Below, piece by piece: positions 56,759 to 64,000 of a stretch of DNA of 64,000 bases. Position 1 is the stretch's first letter. Each line of letters opens with the position of its first letter. The notes under the pieces are model-generated. The model saw only the letters and a program-made list of their open reading frames with translations. It did no database searches and was not told the origin of the DNA. Source of the DNA: Nemophila menziesii (taxonomy: Eukaryota > Streptophyta > Magnoliopsida > Boraginales > Hydrophyllaceae); contig JARWIR010000024.1 of the NCBI GenBank assembly GCA_029959085.1, positions 14,868,296 to 14,932,295 of the forward strand. Reading direction: 5' to 3'. The position numbers were made by a program, and so were the translations under genes.

Positions 56759-57960
56759 TCCTGCAAAAAGAGTATCTAAGTCCCTTAGTTACCACCGAAG
56801 TTCTCAGGTTTCCAAAGACATTTGTTGTAAGGAAATGGTGCCAAACTTTTGTATTGGCTCGGAGGTATTTGTAAGGCCAAGGTGCCTTCGATTCTCCCTT
56901 ATTTTCTTTCACTTTCTTCTTATCTAACACATGCTCAAAAAGTAGATTCCGATAGTAGGTCTTGATATTTTCTACCACTTCTCTATACTTACACGGTCCA
57001 ACCAATTTCTTAAACGGGAAGTGGTTTCGAATCTCTTCATCTGTGAAAGAAACTAACTTGCCTCTAACTGGAACACAATCATTACTATCTCGACTAAAGA
57101 GGCCTAGATAAAAAATCGGAAACTAACTCTCTACATAAATTCGATCTTCGCAACATGAATGTATACCAACCCAATATATCTCCCATCTCTATGAATCTCT
57201 TGTATTTACCTTCTTAAACATCTTCTTCAAATACTCTCTCATAAGCCAAAGGAAGTTTCGTTAAGTGTTTCTTTGCGGAAGCTAACATGGCCTTGGAAGC
57301 TTCGTTGGTCTTGGGCACACGACTCTCTATCTGTAAAGGTTGTGGTGTCTTCCTTATTAAAGTTGAAATCTTTTTATTTTTGAATTTACCACAACTATCT
57401 TTCCTTTACTTTTTGAACCTGTTTTCTCCTTTAAAATGGAACTTGAACTTTTCTCAGTTGATTTCTTCTCACTAGAACCTAATACCTTATTTTGATTCTT
57501 CTTCATCTCCCTAACAGTAGATAATGTTTATTTTCTTTTTGTTATCACAATTGACCTCCAACTCAAAGCTTTAACCACTCTTGAAATTTGAAACTCTTGA
57601 TTCTAGGTTGAACAAGCATTATTTGGGTTAGGAAAGGTATTATGAAGATGATTCTCTATATGGGTAGGATGAATTCTTCTTTGATTGGTATGGATCTAAG
57701 ATATTGTTGGATGAATTTTGGAAATTTAGGCTTTTGATTCTTGGATTCAAAGTGATTTTATATAATATGGGTGGTTGAATCTTATTTGTAATGATGTGGA
57801 GAAAGGATTTGATGTAAAATTATGGTGATTGGGTAGTGTTTTGATGTTTGGTGAAGGTTTGATGAAGCTTTAACGGAGTTAGGAGTGGGTTGGGGAAGAA
57901 AGAGAGGCTTAAGTATTGATAATTCTTGTAAAAACTAACGTCTTCTTTAAATCCCATCTT
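56730..57960 (-). pseudogene. Plant mobile-element protein (Transposase_32 / Athila ORF1-like)
   Basis: Reading down from about 57960 there is an N-terminal leader (LKLHQTFTKHQNTTQSP), a Ser/Lys-rich part (KSSSSILKEKTGSKSKGKI, about 57430) and, from about 57140, RIYVESWFPIFYLGL-like sequence. Then come GKLVSFTDEEIRNHFPFKKL, YREVVENIKTYY, YLRANTKVWHHFLTTNVFGN and SVVTKGLRYSF. The last block is the recognisable core of the plant-transposon-protein domain found beside Athila-type elements. It has the same orientation as the gypsy element to its right and may be that element's downstream ORF. Several stops interrupt it. Confidence 0.5.
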
Positions 57961-57978
57961 ATAACCCTTCAAAACTGG

Positions 57979-58330
57979 ATCTGTCGGCGTCGTGCGGTGC
58001 ACCGGGCGTGAGGTGCGGAGTACCGGGCTTAAGGGTTGAAAAACCGTCTTCGTGAGTTATCGATACGATTTTGGATAGCTGGTCATATACCTCTCGTAAT
58101 TGTACCGTATTGGAAAACCGTCTCCACGGTTTTTGGTGGTGCGGTACACCGGAAGGTTGGTGCGGTGCACCAGACCCTTATGTTGTTCAGACGGTATTCG
58201 CTCTACTCGATACGGTTTTGGATCCTTCATCTCGAAAATTTACCATAGAGAAAACCGTCGCCACGGTTTTTGTCATGCGGTGCATGAACCCCTCCTGCGG
58301 TGTACCGCAGGAATGGTCTGGTTTTCGCCG
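57979..58330. repeat. 147-bp repeat with GGTGCACC palindromes
   Basis: TCGATACG-TTTTGGAT occurs at 58060 and 58207 (147 bp apart). Each is followed by GAAAACCGTC-CCACGGTTTT and GCGGTGYACCG. Another GCGGTGCACCGGGC lies at about 57993. Palindromes such as GGTGCACC and GCGGTGTACCGC give a GC-rich island in AT-rich surroundings. Confidence 0.75.
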
Positions 58331-58531
58331 AATTTCAGTCTTTTCTTTCCCTAACTCGATTTCTCAAGTATCTGAACATAAAAAACACTCACACCTTTCT
58401 AAATAATGCAATATCAACTAAAAATAACTAACTTAAACAAAATTTAAAGACCTAAAACATAAAAAATTGCGGGTTGTCTCCCGTACGACACTTTTATTTA
58501 ATGTCTTTTAGAGTTAGACGCGTTAACTCTA

Positions 58532-58765
58532 TCAAGATTTGCGAATATAGCCTCCCCAACAACAAGCAAGGCTATGAACGTCTACTAACCTTCGTTTGAT
58601 GCCCCTCTTGGGCATGATCTCTATCACCTTAGCTGAAACAACTTTAGTGATTACAAATGGTCCCATCCAAGAGTCTTTGTGACTTCGTGGTCTATTCTCT
58701 GGTTTGTGGGATTTCCATACAACTTCATGGTCGACCCCAAACTTAATCTTTGGCTCAGTATCCAA
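58532..58765 (-). pseudogene. Gypsy pol 3' end (integrase C-terminus-like)
   Basis: The frame reads FGVDHEVVWKSHKPENRPRS, then HKDSWMGPFVITKVVSAKV and IEIMPKRG. The WxGPFVITKV phrase is the small C-terminal fold of plant gypsy integrases. It overlaps the end of the protease frame, marking the deletion junction near 58760. Confidence 0.5.
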
Positions 58766-59048
58766 ATGTTTGTGTGGATATTTCTGTAACAGGGTGATGT
58801 GATAGACTGTGAATGATATGAACGGTGGGATCTATTTTCCTTGGTCTCTTTCCCAAGACATGGAATGTCTCAGATATATTTTTAGCATGAAGGGTAACTG
58901 TCCCTTCTTGGAAATTGATTATGCTCTGAGTTGTGGCTATGAAGGGCCTTCCAAGTATGATTGAAACTTCCTTATCAGCATCGAACTCGAGTATAACAAA
59001 GTCAGTAGGGATGGTGATATTACCTGTTCGAACGTGTACGTTTTCCAC
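58755..59048 (-). pseudogene. Gypsy aspartic protease, C-terminal part
   Basis: VRTGNITIPTDFVILEFDAD followed by EVSIILGRPFIATTQSIINF and LHAKNISETFHVLG is the typical C-terminal half of Athila-type retropepsins (ILGRPFLAT signature). The active-site half lies at about 59100-59240, where the minus strand reads MKVMCDVGSGVKLMP, with VGSG where DxGA/S would be expected; the frame is broken between. Confidence 0.7.
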
Positions 59049-59255
59049 TTTTCCCTATGTCTTGGTAACTGAGTTGTCAGCAAACTGCAACTTCACTGGA
59101 GCTTTTGCTTCTTTCTGAAGTACAAGTCTATCGAACACGGACTTAGGCATAAGTTTCACACCTGAACCCACATCACACATAACTTTCATCTTGACTATAC
59201 CATTTATTTGAATAGGAAGATTAAAGCTTCCTGGATCTTTGAGCTTTAACGGTAA

Positions 59256-60853
59256 CTATTTCTCTACTTCACTCGTTTCTGGAACTTCCACAGCAGTTTC
59301 TGCAGCATGCGGTAATTCCTTATTCTCTTCAATTTCAAGGCAAATAGCCTTACAAGCTTCAAACCCAACATTGGCATCACCTCCTTCGATAGCATTCAAT
59401 TCTTTTGCTTCAACAATATTTGTTAAAATTGTATTTAATTGCTCGACTTGCGTACCTAAATTATTAATTGAAGCTTCTTGTTCTCCCAACTTCTCATTCT
59501 GTGTTATCATGTTGGTTGTCATCAGATCCATGAAATTCTTTAATTGTTTATCACTTACAACTCCCTCTTGAGGATATTATGGCAAAGCTTTATGAGCTAA
59601 AGTATCGGTATATGCATCATGGGAAGGTTGTTGTGGAGGAGCAGGTCGATTATAACTCTGATTCCCTTGCTATGGAGTTTGATCTCTTAGTTGGTAAGAG
59701 TTATAGTTAGGGCGAGGTTGGTAGTTACCTAGATTAGCGGCCCCTTGTGGATTTGAATACTGCATACCCGGATGATCCTGTTACCAAATTGATAATTTCC
59801 TCGGTTGGATATGAAATAAACAAATGCTAGATTTCCTTCGCACTCTTTCCATGTATGATTTGGTACCTCACACTTTGGAAAACCTTGTGCCTCTTGCACT
59901 ACATTTGTTGCGGCTAAATTCTTCTGCATCTCAATCTTAATCTCTCTGATTTGATTCTCTAATGCTGCAAATTGAGATGAGATCGTAGTTTCTGCATCTA
60001 ATCGAAGCGTACCTATGGTGTTTGTAACAGGAGCTCGCAAAAGTGTCCAACTCCTTTCTGTTTCTATTATACGTTCCATACCTTCGGCAACTTTTTGTAG
60101 GATCCATTGACACAAAATCTCCCTTTCCAAGATTATCCATCCTCAGTCTACTTTTGGCATTGATACGTTGATAGAATATAGCTAACTGTAAAGACGGGGT
60201 GTAACCATGAAGTGGACATCTAGCTAACTTTTGTTGGAACCTTGTCCATGCATCTCCTACTTCTTCCCCATTCTCTTGGCAAAACTTAGCAGGCTCGCTT
60301 TGATCTTTGAGTCTCATACTCTTCGGATTAAAATGGTTAAAGAATGCGGCTTGAAATTATGTCAGAGTAATAATTGTACATGGTGGTTGTCTATCTAGCC
60401 AATCACCAGCTTTGTCGGTCAGAAAGAACAAAAACATGTGACAATACAGTTGCTCGCGTGTAATGCCTGGAGTACTGTAAGCATCACAAATCTGCATAAA
60501 CTTCTGCATCGCTCTTACCAAATCTTGTATTGCTGCAACACTATAGAGTCCAAAATTATGGAATTTACTGAGCATATTCGTGGATCAGGCCTGGATTTGA
60601 TATTCTGGATCTCTGGAGGACGATAACATAATGGTTGAACTCGAAAAGATGCTCCCAAGCCTGGGAGATCTTGATCACTTCTGTTGTTGTTTATGTTATC
60701 GTCTTGTGGTGGTGGTGGTACATGTCCTAAAGGACCAAGTGGAGGATCTACTAGTGGTGGATCTTGTGGTTCTGCAATCGCTCGTCTTCGTTCTCTCTCT
60801 TCTCTCAAGCGTCTGTTATAAGCTTTGAAACACCTCTCAGGTTTCGTAAGCAT
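59256..60853 (-). pseudogene. gag: Athila-like gag
   Basis: Start at ATG 60851-60853 (MLTKPERCFKAYNRRLREER). The N-terminal domain reads PPLGPLGHVPPPPQDD. The capsid follows in pieces: MQKFMQICDAYSTPGITREQ and FLTDKAGDWLDRQPPCTI (60575-60357), then LKDQSEPAKFCQENGEEVGD, AWTRFQQKLARCPLHGYTPS and LQLAIFYQRINAKSR (60317-59937). The C-terminal coiled part is NEKLGEQEASINNLGTQVEQ and LNTILTNIV (59531-59256). Stops near 60357, 59780 and 59560 and frame changes inactivate it. Confidence 0.75.
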
Positions 60854-60967
60854 GCACTGTAAACCTGAAAGAGACTAAAACAAACCAAAAGCGTAAAACT
60901 AAAAAAAATTAAGATAATTAAAAACTACTACTAAAAATAAATAACCCACACGCTAACGAGACACAAT

Positions 60968-60985
60968 TCCCCAGCAGCGGCGCCA
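60968..60985 (-). other. Primer-binding site, tRNA-Asp type
   Basis: In element orientation TGGCGCCGCTGCTGGGGA begins six bases after the 5' LTR end (ACACCA at 60992). It is complementary to the tRNA-Asp 3' end with two differences and typical of Athila/Tat gypsy elements. Confidence 0.85.
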
Positions 60986-60991
60986 AAAACT

Positions 60992-63900
60992 TGGTGTCGC
61001 CTAGGGTGTGATAAAATAAGAGATACACCCTAGACTTAACACGGTATTACAAGTATTATAGGACGTATGCAATTTCTAATGATAAGAAGATTCGTTCCTC
61101 ATAGACTTAAGTGTGTTATGCTTATGCGTAAATAAATCAGAGTAGCAATTGATAATTTAAAAAACAGGAAATAAAGATGCTTGATGGAGAGATTAGTGAT
61201 AAAAATAAATAAAATAAAAGACAATAAAATAAATATGAGAGAATCAGATGAGAAAATATAGCCCAGGTTTTGCTCGTATGCACTAATCCTTCTATCTCTT
61301 CTACTAGTTAATAAGGGTGACAATAGCTCTTAGATAAGAAGTCAGGATTCTAAATTCCACCCTACTGGCGGGTCCTAGGGTGTTATAAAATTAATGCGAT
61401 AAATAAAAGGAACCACAATACCGCAAGTGCACGGTTGTCCAAGTAATATTCGATAAATCAGGTTTCGTTCTCAGGGACGGATTAGGTTCAACTATAGTAT
61501 TAATCAGATAGTAGAAATAATTGCTTGACAGAAAAGTAAAATAATATGATTTTTGTTTGGTTTTTCTAATAACTAAAGATGCAAATAAATAAAGACTAAA
61601 AATAAATAACTGAAAAGAAATAATGCAAATAAAAATACTAACTTCAGAGATGAGAGATACTTGAGTCTCGCAAGGAATCCACCTAATTAACGTAACCTAT
61701 GATATGTTTAAGGATAGAAGTGGTATTATTATATTTGTCGAGACTCTAACGTCTTCTAGCCCCCGTCAGGGTGGACCTAGAAGCTATCCTAAAGTACTAT
61801 AAACCCCTATATGGGCGAATATGCCTCTTCGGATGATATGAATTTACCTATTTGGCCATGTAATTAGTGAAGCCATTCGGTCAATAACAGACGTTACACG
61901 GGTATTACCTAAGTCTGTATTCAAACCCCCCCACCCCCCGTCGGATGATCACTTCACCACTAAAGTGAATATCCCAAATACTAAAAGCTATTTCTAGTTG
62001 TACCGAAAAGAAATAGTGATTAAGAACAAAGTAATATCCAATATATAAGACTCAGTTCAATTTAAGTCATGAAAATCCCAAATTCAAAACATAGAATAAA
62101 TTAATTAGGGTTCATCCCTTAATTGCGATTCTCAAGTATATGGAAATTTAGCTCATAAAAAAATTAAAGAATGAAATTAAATATAAAGAAGACATCTTAT
62201 TCAATTACAGAAAAGAAATTGATAACCTAAGGGTTTGGTTGACTGTAGTTGGAAGAACAGAATTCCTCCAGCGCTAGCTTCTCCTCTGCCTTCTTGCTCT
62301 GACTTGAAAATATGAAGCCTCTGATGTAATTCTCTGAAGTGTGTGAAAAGAGAGGCTAAGGGGTGTATTTATAGGCGTTAGGAAGCCCTAATTCGTTTTT
62401 ACTTGGAGTGGAAGACAAGTTAAGAACTCTTTAATTCGCAACCCTAAAATATAGGAAAGGTAAGATTATGTTGTGGATTTGTTTTGGTCATATCTCCTTC
62501 AATACTTACCCGTTTGACGTGTTCTTTATATCGAAATCACTTGTCTCGGAAAGCTCTATCCATTGGTCCAGACCGTTCTCCCAAATTCCTATCTAATCTT
62601 GAGTTATGAGTTCGTCTTTGAACGTGGCTGGGATTTCAAATTTATTTGGCAACTTTATCTTTTCTATCTTTGCATATTTCCTTCCTTAATCTTCCAATTT
62701 CCATGTATATCTTCTTTCCTTTACTTATTAGACTTGACTTGGTCTCTAATTAATTACCATATATCTTTAAAGCTTCACAATATATATGCTTTAAAAATTA
62801 ATAAATCATTAAATCAAGACTAGAAATAAGAAAGTGCACTCTAAAATTAGAAACTCGAATAAAATACTTCCTAACACGCTAAAAATAATCTAAGACTTTA
62901 ATTCTCAACTCTCCTCCTTGTATTGGTTTTCCATGAAATTCAAGAACCTACTAACTTTTCACTAAAAACAACCAAATTAACGCACAAAAGCTCTAAAAAT
63001 GCAAATAGTCTAATTCCAAGGGGAGAAAGTGTAATATGACGAAATAAGCATAAAATTCTATCAAATAAGTCAAATATTCACCTAAAAGGATGTCTCCTAA
63101 GTGATAATATTCTAAACAAATAGGGAGACATCACCTACCCCCGTCAGGGTGGACTAGGGTGGCGACCTCACAATCACGTAGGGGACTTAAATAGGGTGCT
63201 CCTATGCCACTAGGTACCTAAATGAGACTGGCCTTCTAATGATGATCGTTGATTAAATCAAACCCTAATGACTATCTAGTTAGGCAAGCCCTTCTTAATC
63301 ACTACCGCACACTAGACGCTTATGTGGTGTTTCAATAATTAGACACCCTTTCCGGGTGACCATCTAACTACTATTAGCACAGCCCTAAATTGATCAGGTT
63401 TAAGTCAGACAATAAATCAAAGCACATAAAACAAATATATGGTTAAGTAGATAGAATCAATTTAAAATAATTCTCCCAAAGAAACATAGATAGAAGAAAA
63501 TAGAATTCATAGATTATACATATGTAAAACCCAAGCTATGGGAAAATTAGTTCATACTAGAAAGAAATAAACTAAAAGAAAGATACATACTGTCAACTTG
63601 CGTTCTTGAATGATCTCTAATGATATATAAAACTTAAGGAATAATTGCAGGAGGCAAGGGCATGTTTACAATAGTTAAAGAGTGTATTTATAGGAGTCTA
63701 GGAAGCCCTAAAACGATTTCTTGGAGTGGAAGACAAGTAATTAGACTTCTAGTCCAACTCAAATTCATAGCCCTAAAATATAGAAAAGGTAATAAACTGT
63801 TGCTGTTTTGTTTTGGCGGTAACTTCTTCAATATTGCTCCGATTGACGCGTTCATTGTACCGAAACCGATTGTCTTAGATAGCTATACAACTTTGCTTCA

Positions 63901-64000
63901 AACCATTCTTTCAAATTATTAGCAAATCTTGAGTTATGATCACTTTAATAGACGTAGCTGCTGGAATTCAGATTTACTTGACAACTTTTCTTTTCCTATT
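60992..64000 (-). repeat. 5' LTR of the Athila-like element, interrupted by a solo LTR, continues past the window
   Basis: The LTR occupies 60992-61365 and 63139-64000, the two parts being separated by the nested solo LTR and one copy of its duplication. Content matches the solo LTRs at 9126 and 16972 in reverse: GTCAGGATTCTAAATTCC, GTGTTTCAATAATTAGACACC, CCAAGCTATGGG and a TATTTATAGG promoter element near 63690. Its outer edge with the expected hairpin lies beyond 64000; roughly 300 bp should be missing. Confidence 0.9.
61366..63133 (-). repeat. Nested solo LTR of gypsy subfamily 2, TSD CCTAC
   Basis: A 1768-bp LTR, in element orientation TGATGTCTCCC ... GGACCCGCCA, is flanked by CCTAC at 61361-61365 and 63134-63138. 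The edge inverted repeat is GGAGACATCA (63124-63133) with GGATGTCTCC (63088-63097), one mismatch. A TATA-like element (TATTTATAGG on the plus strand) is near 62367. It is similar to the LTR at 32325-33901 but clearly different from the host LTR, so two subfamilies are present. Confidence 0.93.

Larger units (their letters stand above)
58430..60992 (-). mobile_element. Internal region of an Athila-like gypsy element with pol deletion
   Basis: From the 5' LTR at 60992 leftward come the primer site, gag (60853-59256), protease (59048-58755) and immediately an integrase-C-terminus-like piece (58765-58532). Reverse transcriptase, RNase H and the integrase core are absent, so an internal deletion of probably 2-3 kb joined protease to the pol end. 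No 3' LTR is seen in the window. Confidence 0.7.

Noticed and set aside
58071..58406. 111-residue ORF in the GGTGCACC repeats
   Set aside because: Reads through repeats; no motif and several overlapping frames of similar length.
1..64000. CRISPR arrays, bacterial operons, rRNA and tRNA genes
   Set aside because: None seen; repeats present are tandem or transposon repeats without regular spacer structure, and gene content is plant nuclear.

Overview
This is AT-rich nuclear DNA from a flowering plant, almost certainly a eudicot. The evidence is plant-type L1 LINEs with a C-terminal RNase H, Athila-like Ty3/gypsy and Ty1/copia LTR elements, hAT, CACTA and Stowaway DNA transposons, and one plant S-protein-homologue gene. 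I see no bacterial operons, CRISPR arrays, rRNA or tRNA genes. Nearly the whole window is transposable-element sequence in several insertion layers. Only one stretch, 36561-36959, looks like a host protein-coding gene.

Layout. 1-235: end of a hAT-like element. 565-3330: degraded Athila-like element (LTR, tRNA-Asp-type primer site, gag). 3700-4880: CACTA (En/Spm) TNP1-like remnant. 4900-14140: LINE A (+), with ORF1 and ORF2, interrupted by a solo LTR (9126-10652, TSD AGGGC) and carrying a 324-bp tandem duplication. 14470-19468: LINE B (-), interrupted by a second solo LTR (16972-18501, TSD CATAG) and ending in a short inverted 5' segment that fits twin priming. 20690-21165: LINE remnant. 21844-23640: LINE C (-). 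23904-29839: Copia A (+, TSD AAAAC, degraded), apparently inserted in the 3' LTR of an older Copia C (-) whose remains run to about 31690. 31720-32200: tandem repeats. 32325-33901: solo or partial LTR of a second gypsy subfamily. 35115-35815: DUF4283/zinc-knuckle LINE ORF1 remnant.

Right half. 36031-36437: possible Stowaway. 36561-36959: the S-protein homologue. 37862-38122: hAT MITE with 8-bp TSD. 38294-45097: Copia B (-), the youngest complete element (TSD CTAAA, near-identical LTRs). 45199-45457: Stowaway MITE. 45884-about 49790: hAT element with a long, nearly intact transposase gene. 50361-51540: 50-bp-period minisatellite split by a 913-bp hAT element (50520-51432, 8-bp TSD). 52789-53612: 412-bp tandem duplication. 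53818-56460: CACTA remnant with subterminal repeats and a TNP1-like gene. 56730-57960: plant-mobile-domain ORF. 57979-63133 and on to the window end: Athila-like element (-) with gag, protease, a pol deletion, primer site and a 5' LTR that contains another solo LTR (61366-63133, TSD CCTAC).

The genes do not form a pathway. What ties the window together is transposition history: LTRs recombined to solo LTRs, elements landing in elements, and coding regions decaying by nonsense, frameshift, deletion and duplication. The most distinctive sequence-level signal is a short inverted repeat (TGATGTCTCC ... GGAGACATCA, loop about 24-31 nt) at the outer edge of every gypsy LTR whose outer edge is visible, although the LTR interiors have diverged. 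All calls rest on reading the sequence by eye; no database search was run.
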